Assembly: GCA_002243285.1 (NCBI GenBank)
Contig: CP022585.1
Span: 3,460,641-3,524,640 of the forward strand
DNA from: Candidatus Fluviicola riflensis
GTDB lineage: Bacteria; Bacteroidota; Bacteroidia; Flavobacteriales_D; Crocinitomicaceae
Length of the DNA stretch: 64,000 nucleotides
Reading direction: 5' to 3'
Notes under the pieces: model-generated
Told to the model about the DNA's origin: nothing
Databases searched by the model: none
Seen by the model: only the letters and a program-made list of their open reading frames with translations
Translations under genes and position numbers: made by a program
Shown here: positions 34,542-42,905 of the stretch, piece by piece
Numbering within the stretch: the stretch's first letter is position 1
Layout: the number at the start of each line of letters is the position of its first letter

Positions 34542-36194
34542 TTAATGCTGAACGATCAAACGCTGCGGTTGGCTGTTGCCAATAGTTAACAAATAAACAC
34601 CGCTAGCCAAACCTTTTGTAGAAACGTTGTGCGATCCGTTGGAGAGTACTTGTTGTTGTACCAATTGTCCGTTTACTGTTGTTAAGCGCATCAACTGATC
34701 TTCGGTTCCCTGAAGGGTTACGGTCAACTGCTCGCTGGTCGGATTCGGGAACATTTCAAATACCGTGATTGCTTCCTGCGCAATGCCCAATGAAGGTTCG
34801 CCGTTCATGCTGATACCGTCGGTAAGGATTTGGTAATCGAAGCCTTCGCCGGAAACGCCGCCCGTGATTGTTACCATGAATGTATCTGCTTGCGGAATGT
34901 AAGGAACGTCTACCAAAATGTAGAATGAACCGTCAGGAACACTTGTCAGGGCATAGTCACCATTCACATCTGTCCAGGCAAACGATACCGTTTCATGTGT
35001 CGACTGATCTTTCAATTGAATGTAAGCGCCTTCAAATGCAACCGTCATTTTCAAATACGATGTATCGATGATCACATTTCCGAAGATGGTAGCACCGCCG
35101 TCAGAAACGTTTACGGTATCCGCATCGATGTCGGCGCTGTTGAGGTAACAAGGCAAACCGATCAAATCTGCTGTTGACCAGGTTGATCCTGATTGGAAAT
35201 ACAAGGGAACTGCTCCCGGAAACGCCACCGGATCGGGTGTGAAACGTACGTGGTAAACACCTGAAGTCAAGCTATCAGCCAAATAGGTTCCTGCTGTGAC
35301 CGGAATGGTTTGAACCGGTGTCGCCAATAAAGTGTCTTCCGAGAAGTTAAATACTTCGATGATTCCTTCGGCCGGTGAACCGTTTACAGTCAATTGTCCG
35401 CTAATGTCGTTAAACGATTCTTGTTCGTCGAGCAAAATTGCCGAATCGTATACACCATCGGTGATATCTGAAATTACCAGTTTAATGTGATACGTTGAAC
35501 CAACCTGCGCATAAAAATTTGCTTCCAATGGCACAGTGTATCCGTCGAACACAAAATAAGCGCCCGAAGGAGCCGACATATTATCGATGTAATACTGCGA
35601 GTTGACAATCTGGTTGATCGAGTTGATCTCAACCGCTGTGTTTGTTCCAGGAACAGCAGCAATGTTTGTTGGAATACCGCCGTTTTCGGAAACCAAAAAC
35701 ATGAAGCGGTCGTTGAAACTTGAGTTGGAATATTCAGGATATTCTTCCGACGCGAAGATGTAGGTAAAACGGATCGTGTCGGTTACCAACGGTGTAAAAT
35801 CGAATTCAACCGAAACAGCATCATAGCTCGCTGCTCCCGATCCGTTGAGGTTTCCGTAATTGATGATGTCCATATCGCCCGGCGATCCGAGTTGCGTGCT
35901 GGCAAAATTGCTGACCGGCATGTAGGAATAATTCAAGTATCCGGTTGAAAGCATCATCCCGCTGTTCAAACCAACGCCTTGTCCGTTGTCGAAACGACCG
36001 ACAGCATAAGGAGCGCCATTGATCTGTACATTGGTCACACCTTCGCATTGAACACCGAAAATATTGGCGACCAGCATGTCCACATTATTGGCAATAGATG
36101 AATAAGAAATCGCCTGAGCCTGAGTAGTTTGAATTCCGGCAAAAAGAGCAAAACCAGCCAGTAAAGACCGTGTTAGTAGAGTAGAACTTTTCAT
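34542..36194 (-). CDS. Secreted choice-of-anchor L protein with T9SS type A sorting domain
   Basis: This 550-residue protein has a signal peptide (about 1-26, ending TQA). The choice-of-anchor L domain (about 32-270) includes FGVQCEGVTNVQINGAPYAVGRFDNG, GMMLSTG and the calcium-site-like IFASEEYPEYSNSSFNDRFMFLVS. Beta-sandwich segments follow. The last ~75 residues form a T9SS type A domain: FPNPTSEQLTV, a central MRLTTVNGQLV and SKGLASGVYLLTI-like ending. The product would cross the outer membrane by T9SS and be attached at the surface or released. It is a single gene, not linked to other T9SS components nearby. Confidence 0.9.
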   Translation of the reverse strand: MKSSTLLTRSLLAGFALFAGIQTTQAQAISYSSIANNVDMLVANIFGVQCEGVTNVQINGAPYAVGRFDNGQGVGLNSGMMLSTGYLNYSYMPVSNFASTQLGSPGDMDIINYGNLNGSGAASYDAVSVEFDFTPLVTDTIRFTYIFASEEYPEYSNSSFNDRFMFLVSENGGIPTNIAAVPGTNTAVEINSINQIVNSQYYIDNMSAPSGAYFVFDGYTVPLEANFYAQVGSTYHIKLVISDITDGVYDSAILLDEQESFNDISGQLTVNGSPAEGIIEVFNFSEDTLLATPVQTIPVTAGTYLADSLTSGVYHVRFTPDPVAFPGAVPLYFQSGSTWSTADLIGLPCYLNSADIDADTVNVSDGGATIFGNVIIDTSYLKMTVAFEGAYIQLKDQSTHETVSFAWTDVNGDYALTSVPDGSFYILVDVPYIPQADTFMVTITGGVSGEGFDYQILTDGISMNGEPSLGIAQEAITVFEMFPNPTSEQLTVTLQGTEDQLMRLTTVNGQLVQQQVLSNGSHNVSTKGLASGVYLLTIGNSQPQRLIVQH

Positions 36195-36271
36195 AAGGGT
36201 TGCATTTGGTAGTGAGACGCTAGGAGTTGCAACTTAGTTGCTTTGCAAATGTAAAATTGAAAAGGTGAGAA

Positions 36272-36347
36272 AATTATGAATGGAGGAATTATCAATTATC
36301 AAGCGTTCTTTCCCTGAGTACTCTTGATAATTTCTCCATTCATAATT
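36272..36347. repeat. A/T-rich inverted repeat between two minus-strand genes
   Basis: AATTATGAATGGAG (36272-36285) pairs with CTCCATTCATAATT (36334-36347), and inner ATTATCAAG pairs with CTTGATAAT (36323-36331). It lies just past the stop at 36358, so it may act as terminator for that gene. Confidence 0.6.
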
Positions 36348-36357
36348 GATAATTCTC

Positions 36358-37266
36358 CTAAAAGGTCCACTTCCACTCTAATGTTGCCACAAAACTGCGT
36401 GTCAAACCATCAGGGCGAACTTCCCGTACCACAAATGGTGTCCCCGCACTGAGCTCCAGTTTATGTGATTTGTTGATGGAATATTGCACGAAAAGTGTTC
36501 CGTTGAGTGTCAATCCTTCAGAACCGGAAATTGGTTTTCGCACGTCAAATTCATCATGGTATGTATCTTCACCCAAGTGGTAAATGGCCAATAAGCCCGG
36601 TGTAATTTTCCAATGTTGTTTCAACTGCCATGCGTAGTTCACCCGCGCCAGCACATCTCCCCTGCGCTGAAAACCGCGGGTAGATTGAAAACTCGAAAAT
36701 GCCGAAAGACTGTCAAATAATTCAGGAGAAAACGTATTTTCACCCTGTGTCAATGGTTGTTGAACGGCTGCGGTAAACCGGAATTTCTTCCAATCTTTGG
36801 AAATGCCGGCTATGAAATCGATGGTGCCAAGGCTCGACTGAAAATCGTTTGGCAATGGTAAACCGTTACGCTCCTTATTTCCATCTGCGAGCGGTAATTT
36901 GACTCCCATCGTAAATGCAGTTTTATTGTTCGTTTTGTAGGTTCCTGTAAGAAATAGATCGCCCAAGCCGTTGGTTTTAATGGAATCGGTGAGCTGCGCC
37001 AGTTGGGTCAGTTTCATGTCATAGCTCCAATGCTTGTTAATCTGCCGGTTGTATTCCAGGTAGGAAGCCAAAATCGTAATGTCGTGATCGGCTTTACCAA
37101 ACGTTGCTCCCAATTTGAGTTGAAGAGACTTTTCGGATGTCGAATCACCGTCAGGCGATTTTAATGCATCGATGGTACAAAATCCGGCATCACTGCATCC
37201 CTGAGCACACACCCGGGACGCAGCAATGACGAACACGACACTACTGAAAAGCGCAGTTAATTTCAT
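36358..37266 (-). CDS. Outer-membrane barrel / transporter-like protein
   Basis: This 302-residue protein has a signal peptide ending SRVCAQ and then a short Cys-containing segment (CSDAGFC). About ten amphipathic strands follow (for example LQLKLGATFGKADHDITILASYLEYNRQI, LGDLFLTGTYKTNNKTAFTMGVKLPLADGN, WKITPGLLAIYHLGEDTYH) and a C-terminal aromatic (LEWKWTF). The pattern resembles the MetA/phenol-degradation-type outer-membrane family. It follows the redoxin gene by 4 bp, so the two are co-transcribed. The mature N-terminal Cys pair could be a substrate of that redoxin; that is inference. Confidence 0.75.
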   Translation of the reverse strand: MKLTALFSSVVFVIAASRVCAQGCSDAGFCTIDALKSPDGDSTSEKSLQLKLGATFGKADHDITILASYLEYNRQINKHWSYDMKLTQLAQLTDSIKTNGLGDLFLTGTYKTNNKTAFTMGVKLPLADGNKERNGLPLPNDFQSSLGTIDFIAGISKDWKKFRFTAAVQQPLTQGENTFSPELFDSLSAFSSFQSTRGFQRRGDVLARVNYAWQLKQHWKITPGLLAIYHLGEDTYHDEFDVRKPISGSEGLTLNGTLFVQYSINKSHKLELSAGTPFVVREVRPDGLTRSFVATLEWKWTF

Positions 37267-37270
37267 CGGG

Positions 37271-38050
37271 TTATTGAATGATTATTTTCAAAGCAGTTTG
37301 AAATGTTTCACCTTGAAATCGAATCACGTACATTCCGGCCGGAAAATTTGCCGTAGAAATGATTGTTGTTTGATTATCAGAATTCTGACTATAAACTATT
37401 TTTCCGGTTAAATCAGTGATTTCAATGCCACCCGGTTCTTTCAGACTGATGATTTGATTGGTTTCATCGTGGTGAAGCGGCAATTTCTCTGGCTTCCCGG
37501 TTTCAAATCCCAATGACATGCAATCATCGGTGTAATAATTGTACAATGAAGCAGTGGAAACCGGCCCCAATACTTTAATCCGGCGATCCGGGCAAATGCC
37601 ATAGATCAACGGATAATAATTGGCCGCATAAGCCGCTACAATTGCCGAATAGTCGGCTCCTTCCGGATTGATAATCGGATACGGAAATTCGCTCACCCAG
37701 TCACCTTGCGTAGATCCGCTGATTCCATTTAGTTCGTTGGCACCATTGTTCTGGTCGAGTTCGATGGCTAATATTACAATGTCCTGGTGAACCGTTCCGG
37801 CCGGTCCATAACTCGCATACAGATTTTCCATGGCGCCCGAGTTTTTATACGCCCAGCAGGTTGGGCAATGCGCCGCAAAAAAGTCTAAGTAAACGGTTTT
37901 ACCTGCATCCAGGTAGGTGTACAAATCCTGTGTTGTGCCATCGATGTCCGTTAACGTAAAGTTGGGTGCAATGCTTCCGTTTGGCAATTGAGCGTTCGCT
38001 GAAAAGTTGATGGTGACGCACAGTAAACCGAGTTGAATGAATTGTTTCAT
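37271..38050 (-). CDS. Secreted redoxin/thioredoxin-like protein with T9SS type A sorting domain
   Basis: ATG 38050 (MKQFIQLGLLCVTINFSANAQ, a signal peptide) gives 259 residues. The AhpC/TSA-like thioredoxin fold (about 25-175) has the redox motif CPTC in DFFAAHCPTCWAYK. The C-terminal 75 residues are a T9SS type A domain, with ISLKEPGGIEITDLTGKIVYSQ and NFPAGMYVIRFQGETFQTALKIIIQ. It would therefore act at the cell surface or outside, where a thiol-disulfide enzyme is unusual. It is the first gene of a pair with the outer-membrane protein at 36358. Confidence 0.88.
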   Translation of the reverse strand: MKQFIQLGLLCVTINFSANAQLPNGSIAPNFTLTDIDGTTQDLYTYLDAGKTVYLDFFAAHCPTCWAYKNSGAMENLYASYGPAGTVHQDIVILAIELDQNNGANELNGISGSTQGDWVSEFPYPIINPEGADYSAIVAAYAANYYPLIYGICPDRRIKVLGPVSTASLYNYYTDDCMSLGFETGKPEKLPLHHDETNQIISLKEPGGIEITDLTGKIVYSQNSDNQTTIISTANFPAGMYVIRFQGETFQTALKIIIQ

Positions 38051-38096
38051 ATCGAAAATTGTTTTGTGTAAAATTCGGAGTATTAAAACAATCCAT

Positions 38097-38114
38097 TTGT
38101 CGGCTACCCGACAA
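38097..38114. promoter_or_regulatory. Palindrome in a divergent promoter region
   Basis: TTGTCGG (38097-38103) pairs with CCGACAA (38108-38114) around CTAC. It lies 46 bp before the redoxin start and 49 bp before the DinB start, on opposite strands. A near match is at 42806-42825. Confidence 0.5.
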
Positions 38115-38163
38115 CTTGCCGAAAATAAGTATCGTTCCTTTGTTCTGTCAAAAACAAGTAAAT

Positions 38164-38664
38164 ATGGTATTATCAACAATCGCCATTCGGCAGCTCGAGG
38201 CTTTAAGCGCTATTATAGAACAACTTTCAGATGAAGATTTCCGCCTTGAATTACCTTTGCTGGAAGGGACTTCACTGGGAAAACACATTCGTCATACGCT
38301 TGAATTTCATCAATGCCTCTTTGCGAAGAAAAAAGTGGTTTCATACGACAACCGCGATCGAAATGTATTGCTGGAGACCTCCCGAAGCGAAGCGATCAAT
38401 TGTATTGATGAATTGATTTCTCGCCTGCGGTTTGTGCAGTTAGACAACGTACTTCATTTATCGGTTCAGTACGGCACGGAAACCATCATCGTCACGTCTT
38501 CCGTAAAACGCGAAATGGCTTTCCTGATCGAGCACACCGTTCACCACAAAGCTATTCTGCGTATGGCCTTGAATCAGTACTTTCCTCAGGTTACTTTCGA
38601 TACCTCGTTTGGGTATGCGGATTCTACGATTCGCTTCCTGGAACAAACCAAAGTAGCCATTTAA
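38164..38664 (+). CDS. DinB-like protein
   Basis: ATG 38164 (MVLSTIAIRQLEAL) gives 166 residues; the open frame upstream overlaps the promoter of the divergent gene. It is a four-helix DinB/DfsB-type protein: SDEDFRLELPLLEGTSLGKHIRHTLEFHQCL carries the first metal-binding His pair, and EMAFLIEHTVHHKAILRMAL the second cluster. Family members are metal-dependent, thiol-linked enzymes of largely unknown reaction. It starts an operon with an NRDE protein (2 bp downstream) and an ATP-grasp protein. Confidence 0.88.
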   Translation: MVLSTIAIRQLEALSAIIEQLSDEDFRLELPLLEGTSLGKHIRHTLEFHQCLFAKKKVVSYDNRDRNVLLETSRSEAINCIDELISRLRFVQLDNVLHLSVQYGTETIIVTSSVKREMAFLIEHTVHHKAILRMALNQYFPQVTFDTSFGYADSTIRFLEQTKVAI

Positions 38665-38666
38665 TT

Positions 38667-39398
38667 ATGTGTACCGTCAGCTATCTTCCGCTCTCACAAA
38701 CCGATTATATTCTCACTTCCAATCGTGATGAAACGGTGGATCGCCCATCTGCTCTTCCGATCAATCAATACCTGATTGGCGAGCGTATGGTGTATTATCC
38801 CAAAGATCAGCAAGCCGGCGGAACATGGATAGCCACTACCGGAAATGACGTCACACTTTGTTTGCTCAATGGTGGATTCGAACCGCATTTTGTACCGGAA
38901 GGACATCTTTACCGAAAAAGTCGCGGTACCGTTTTATTGGATTTTTTCCACTACGAACATGCGGATGCTTACATTGAAAGCTATGATTTTTCCAACATCG
39001 AACCGTTTACACTGATCGTCATCGAAACTGTGAACACACTGACTGTATTGCGCGAATTGCGCTGGAGCGGAGCGCAACTGACCGTTACATCGATGAATGC
39101 TTCCGAACCGCATATCTGGTCTTCGGTGACATTATATAGCAAAACAGTGCGGGAACAACGTCAAACCTGGTTTCAGAATTGGCTTGACCGGCAACACACC
39201 TTCACTCAAAATGAGATTCTCCAATTTCACCGTTTTGCCGGAGAAGGAAACCCGAATCATGACCTTATTATGCAAAAGGGCAACCGTAGAACCGTAAGTA
39301 TTTGCAGTATCGAACGGATTGAAGGATTGACCACTGCGGTATATGTGGATCTGAAAAAAGAAGAAACGTCGAATTATTTAGTGTATCACACATGTTGA
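38667..39398 (+). CDS. NRDE family protein (TANGO2-like)
   Basis: This 243-residue protein begins MCTVSYLPLSQTDYILTSNRDETVDRPS. It has Cys2, which would become N-terminal after Met removal as in Ntn-hydrolases, and the NRDE signature at about 19-22. GGTWIATTGNDVTLCLLNGG is the second conserved block. The family's reaction is unknown. In eukaryotes TANGO2 relates to lipid and haem handling. It lies 2 bp after the DinB gene and overlaps the ATP-grasp gene by 7 nt, so all three are translated from one message. Confidence 0.9.
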   Translation: MCTVSYLPLSQTDYILTSNRDETVDRPSALPINQYLIGERMVYYPKDQQAGGTWIATTGNDVTLCLLNGGFEPHFVPEGHLYRKSRGTVLLDFFHYEHADAYIESYDFSNIEPFTLIVIETVNTLTVLRELRWSGAQLTVTSMNASEPHIWSSVTLYSKTVREQRQTWFQNWLDRQHTFTQNEILQFHRFAGEGNPNHDLIMQKGNRRTVSICSIERIEGLTTAVYVDLKKEETSNYLVYHTC

Positions 39399-40426
39399 GA
39401 ATGCCGCTTTTCGTTTACCGCATCTTTGTATATGAATACTGGCCTGCGTGGATATTTTACCTGCCCGTTCTCCCTTATTGGCTTTATCTTTCCCTCCGGT
39501 TGCGATCGTTTTCCTTTTTTACAGCTGCCAATCCGGGTATTGAAATGGGTGGTTTTTTCGGTGAAAGTAAAAACGACATTCTGGCGCGTATTGACGGTGC
39601 GTATCTTCCAAAACACGTGCTTGTTTCATCGAATGACGTCCCGGATTTGGATACGTTGATTACCGAACATGGCCTTTGCTTTCCGTTGATTGCCAAACCT
39701 GATGTGGGCGAACGTGGCTCCTCGGTCACAAAAATTTCATCCCGTTCCGAGTTGGGACCTTACATCGAAACGCTGGAAGGCGCATCTTTTATTCTACAGG
39801 AATTCATTGCTTACGAAGAAGAGTTTGGCGTTTTCTACAGTCGCTTACCTAACGAAACAAGCGGATGTATTACTTCCCTGACCCGAAAAGTGTTTCTTTC
39901 GGTAACCGGCGACGGACATTCTACCATTGCCCAACTCATGCAACAATCGGTACGGGCGCGTTTTCAATTGCCGCGTTTTTTAGACGAAATGCCCGAATTA
40001 ATGCAACGGATTCCTGCCAGCGGAGAACTCTGTTTGCTGGAACCAATCGGTAATCATTGCCGGGGAACCGAATTTGTGAATGCGGAAGAATTAATCACTT
40101 CCGAATTAACCCTTTTATTTGACGAGATCTCACGGCCAATTGACGGCTTTTTCTATGGCCGGTTCGATATCAAAGTGGAGAGCATTGAACAATTAAAACG
40201 TGGCGAAGCGGTGAAAATCATGGAACTTAACGGCATTAGTTCCGAGCCAGGACACATCTACGATACCCGTATGAATCTGTTGAAGGCCTGGTACGATGTG
40301 ACACGTCATTGGAAACGATTGGCTGCTATTTCGAAACAGAATTTGCGATCAGGAACCAAACAGGTTCGGTTTTCTGAAATTGCATCGACGTATGTAAGGC
40401 ATGTGTGGCGCGGTAGACGCGTATGA
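39392..40426 (+). CDS. ATP-grasp domain protein (D-Ala-D-Ala ligase-like)
   Basis: This 344-residue protein has a hydrophobic N-terminal stretch (about 12-35, WPAWIFYLPVLPYWLYLSL), possibly a membrane anchor. The ATP-grasp fold follows: FPLIAKPDVGERGSSVTKI (ATP-binding loop), FILQEFIAYEEEFGVFYSRLP, then DGFFYGRFDIKVES and IMELNGISSEPGHIYD, which carry the Asp/Glu/Asn magnesium ligands. Such enzymes join a carboxylate to an amine or thiol through an acyl-phosphate. The substrate is unknown. It is the third gene of the DinB-NRDE-ATP-grasp operon and overlaps NRDE by 7 nt. A start at ATG 39401 is also possible. Confidence 0.87.
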   Translation: MLRMPLFVYRIFVYEYWPAWIFYLPVLPYWLYLSLRLRSFSFFTAANPGIEMGGFFGESKNDILARIDGAYLPKHVLVSSNDVPDLDTLITEHGLCFPLIAKPDVGERGSSVTKISSRSELGPYIETLEGASFILQEFIAYEEEFGVFYSRLPNETSGCITSLTRKVFLSVTGDGHSTIAQLMQQSVRARFQLPRFLDEMPELMQRIPASGELCLLEPIGNHCRGTEFVNAEELITSELTLLFDEISRPIDGFFYGRFDIKVESIEQLKRGEAVKIMELNGISSEPGHIYDTRMNLLKAWYDVTRHWKRLAAISKQNLRSGTKQVRFSEIASTYVRHVWRGRRV

Positions 40427-40445
40427 TGTTGAATTTTTGATGTTT

Positions 40446-40530
40446 AATTTTGAATTAGGCTATTCCGGATAAGGAACTATTATTTTCTGAATCAGAACCA
40501 TTGGTTTATAGGCAAAAAAAATTCAAAATT
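40446..40530. repeat. Short A/T-rich inverted repeat between convergent genes
   Basis: AATTTTGAATT (40446-40456) and AATTCAAAATT (40520-40530) are perfect complements flanking 63 bp. The right arm touches the Crp/Fnr stop codon. It resembles the other A/T-rich intergenic inverted repeats at 23162 and 36272. Confidence 0.45.
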
Positions 40531-41219
40531 CAATATACCGTGACATCCGGAATCACCACCTTCTTCCGGTTTTCGTAAATCAATAATCCCTGCGCGATCA
40601 ATTTGTTAATGGCTGTGGTTACCGATTGACGCGAGGAGGCCGTGTATTCGGCAATTTCCTGGTGGGTCAAATACATTTCCATTTCCAGTCTCTTGCCGGT
40701 TTGTTTACCGAAACTGACCCCATAATTCTTAAAAAAATCGTGAATGCGTGTGTCAACATCTTTGAAAATAAGATCGGAATATCGCTGCTGAAAAGACACC
40801 AGTTTGTCGTTAATCACCGTTGAATATTTCAGCGACAACTGCGGATTGTCTTTCACCACATCCTTGAACCGTTCCATATCGAAGGTGCAAATCTTAATGT
40901 GATCGGAAAGTACTTTGGCGTATTCATTGCCTTGCTGACCATTGTTTCCCGAAAACCCGATACATCCGAAGATGTCATGTTCGGTCAGAATTTCGGTGAT
41001 CATTTCCTTACCTGTGGAGTCGAGGTGACAAATTTTTAAGGCACCTTCCTTAACCGTGTACAAACGTTGCCGGTCTGAATCGGAAAAGAAAATAATGTCA
41101 TTTTTCTCACCTTGCTTGAAACTGGAAATAATGCACAAATGATCAATTTCAGTATCGCTCATTGTTTCAAACAACGAATGATTGCGCAGGTACCAGTATT
41201 TCAATTCTTCTTTCAGCAT
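40530..41219 (-). CDS. Crp/Fnr family transcriptional regulator
   Basis: This 229-residue protein has an N-terminal cyclic-nucleotide-binding-type beta-barrel (about 15-130, with KQGEKNDIIFFSDSDRQRLYTVKEGALKICHLDSTGKEMITEILTEHDIFG) and a dimer helix. A winged helix-turn-helix follows (about 165-225: MYLTHQEIAEYTASSRQSVTTAINKLIAQGLLIYE). No Cys cluster for an Fe-S centre is seen at the N-terminus, so it is not a classical Fnr. It overlaps the LysE-type gene upstream by 7 nt. Its targets are unknown; two similar palindromes in nearby divergent promoters (38097, 42806) are candidates. Confidence 0.93.
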   Translation of the reverse strand: MLKEELKYWYLRNHSLFETMSDTEIDHLCIISSFKQGEKNDIIFFSDSDRQRLYTVKEGALKICHLDSTGKEMITEILTEHDIFGCIGFSGNNGQQGNEYAKVLSDHIKICTFDMERFKDVVKDNPQLSLKYSTVINDKLVSFQQRYSDLIFKDVDTRIHDFFKNYGVSFGKQTGKRLEMEMYLTHQEIAEYTASSRQSVTTAINKLIAQGLLIYENRKKVVIPDVTVY

Positions 41220-41833
41220 AATGAAACAATTTGCAGGATTGCGAGCAACAGGAAAAAAGCGCTTAGAAACCGATTAAAGTAAGGGAAAACGACCCATTTT
41301 TCCAAACGTTGCCTGTTGGCTTGCACCAGGTAAATCAAACACACATGCAACCCGAAAGCACCAATGCCGGTTCCAAGGATAAACGCCAGTTGTTCCTGGA
41401 AAGAAACGATTGAAAGTCCGGTTGATGTAAAAAACGATGTATAAACCACCAGCCAAAACGGCAGCAACTGCGGATTCAATAATCCAAGAATAAACCCTTT
41501 TAGGAAAGAACCTTTTCTACTGATTTCCGGTTGTTTATTTTCGGTGATTTTTTTGAAGAAGTAATAAACGCTAAGCACCGTCAGAAGCGCAATGGTAATC
41601 CATTTAAACGCCAAAAAGAAAGCGGGCGTTTGCTGCAAGGTAATTCCGATTGTAATGGCCAGAATGCTGTAAATAAACTCGGGAATGCTTCCACCGGCAG
41701 CCACCATTACTGCTGCGGTTTTGTTTTGGCGCAATCCGGTTTCCATTACAAAATAGTTAACGGGCCCAACCTGAAGTGAGCCCGCAAAACTAATCAATGT
41801 AGTCAACAGAAATATGAGAATAACAGATACCAT
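41213..41833 (-). CDS. LysE family exporter
   Basis: This 206-residue inner-membrane protein has six hydrophobic segments. The N-terminal signature SLQVGPVNYFVMETGLRQNKTAAVMVAAGGSIPEFIYSILAI corresponds to the GPxxxxV...G...G pattern of LysE/RhtB exporters, and FILGLLNPQLLPFWLVVY is the second conserved block. Relatives export amino acids or small metabolites. It is transcribed ahead of the Crp/Fnr gene with a 7-nt overlap. Confidence 0.88.
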   Translation of the reverse strand: MVSVILIFLLTTLISFAGSLQVGPVNYFVMETGLRQNKTAAVMVAAGGSIPEFIYSILAITIGITLQQTPAFFLAFKWITIALLTVLSVYYFFKKITENKQPEISRKGSFLKGFILGLLNPQLLPFWLVVYTSFFTSTGLSIVSFQEQLAFILGTGIGAFGLHVCLIYLVQANRQRLEKWVVFPYFNRFLSAFFLLLAILQIVSLC

Positions 41834-41882
41834 AGTGTCTTTGTAAAACTACGCAAGAAGTGACCCATTGGATTTTTTTAAT

Positions 41883-42275
41883 TCACTTTTTTTTCGGCAT
41901 TGTTTTTCGGTTCTTCCACTGCAACAAAAAAGCAACGGAAGCCGCTATAAATGCTACTAAAGCCATCAAAAACAATTGTCCACCATCTCCGTTCGATTCA
42001 ATACCGATAATGGCAACATGGGTTAAAATTGCTCCGGAAAGTATACCAACCGCTCCGAAAGAAGCCAGGAGCGATAAACGTGGAATCAACAACCCGATTC
42101 CGACTATCAATTCAATACAGCCCAAAGCAATTCTACCCCACGGTTCCACGCCCAATTTGGTAAATAACAATACCGATTCGGGATGTGCTGTAAACTTAAA
42201 ATACAAGGTCTGCACTAAAATCAGACTCACAAGGATGCGACATCCCCACAGTGTTATAACAAGTGATTTTTTCAT
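41883..42275 (-). CDS. DoxX family membrane protein
   Basis: This 130-residue protein has four transmembrane helices. The DoxX-like first helix (ILVSLILVQTLYFKFTAHPESVLLFTKLG) and second (IALGCIELIVGIGLLIP) are conserved. The family is linked to thiosulfate:quinone oxidoreductase and to membrane redox or stress roles, but most members are uncharacterised. The start overlaps the stop of the YHS gene (TAATG). An open frame on the opposite strand is a shadow. Confidence 0.85.
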   Translation of the reverse strand: MKKSLVITLWGCRILVSLILVQTLYFKFTAHPESVLLFTKLGVEPWGRIALGCIELIVGIGLLIPRLSLLASFGAVGILSGAILTHVAIIGIESNGDGGQLFLMALVAFIAASVAFLLQWKNRKTMPKKK

Positions 42276-42739
42276 TATCCGATGATTTTTTTCCAGTTGG
42301 TATTCGCATTCTTCAGTAACTCGTCTTGGTTTTCATTCCAGTAAAGTTTGGTGTTTTCGCCTCCTTTGTTGTAAAACAGGTACAGTTTGCCACTCACAAT
42401 TTTGAATGTCTCCGGATTGATGGCCACTTTATCACCATCATCGCCCATGGCATAAGCACACCAGCCACCGTATTGTGGTTCGTACTTCGAAGTGTTTTTC
42501 TCAAACAAATCGCGGTTTGTTTCCGAACTGAAATGGTAAATGATTCCTTTTACTTCAGCGCGGAAATTTCCGGAGCCTTTTACTGCTTTTCCTTCGGTGA
42601 AATACGCTACAGGATCATAGCCCTGAATGGCCAGGTGGTTTTTGAAGGTATTGAAGTGCTTTTGCCGACCGGTAGTTGTTTCCTGCGACCACAAACCAAT
42701 GCTGAACATTGTCAACAAGACTACAAAGAGAATTTTCAT
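42275..42739 (-). CDS. Secreted YHS domain protein
   Basis: ATG 42739 (MKILFVVLLTMFSIGLWSQ, signal peptide) gives 154 residues. The YHS-type core is NHLAIQGYDPVAYFTEGKAVKGSGNFRAEVKGIIYHFSSETNRDLFEKNTSKYEPQYGGWCAYAM. It carries the Y-D-P-V-A-Y opening, the F-S-S-E-x-N-R-D-x-F block and the C-A-Y motif of this family, often associated with metal handling. The location is periplasmic. It is paired with DoxX, an association seen in other Bacteroidota. CAAAGCTA on the plus strand at 42779-42786 may be its -7 element (TAGCTTTG). Confidence 0.88.
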   Translation of the reverse strand: MKILFVVLLTMFSIGLWSQETTTGRQKHFNTFKNHLAIQGYDPVAYFTEGKAVKGSGNFRAEVKGIIYHFSSETNRDLFEKNTSKYEPQYGGWCAYAMGDDGDKVAINPETFKIVSGKLYLFYNKGGENTKLYWNENQDELLKNANTNWKKIIG

Positions 42740-42805
42740 GTGATTGTTTTTTAGAATAACTATTTTGATTTCTGAGATCAAAGCTAGAGTAACAGTGGTG
42801 AAGCG

Positions 42806-42825
42806 TTTGTCAGCCAGACGACAAA
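42806..42825. promoter_or_regulatory. Palindrome in the divergent YHS/42906 promoter region
   Basis: TTTGTC (42806-42811) pairs with GACAAA (42820-42825). The 20-base word TTTGTCAGCCAGACGACAAA matches the site at 38096-38115 at 16 positions, and both lie between divergent genes. Confidence 0.45.
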
Positions 42826-42905
42826 AGGTTGATCTTTCCGTAAAACAGGATTGAAATCACTGTAACAATTTCGTTTTTTACGCATTATCTCTCAAAATCC
42901 GAAAC

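Noticed and set aside
41860..42285. A 141-codon plus-strand frame over the DoxX gene
   Set aside because: The minus-strand DoxX product has clear membrane helices, a family pattern and operon overlap; the plus frame has none.
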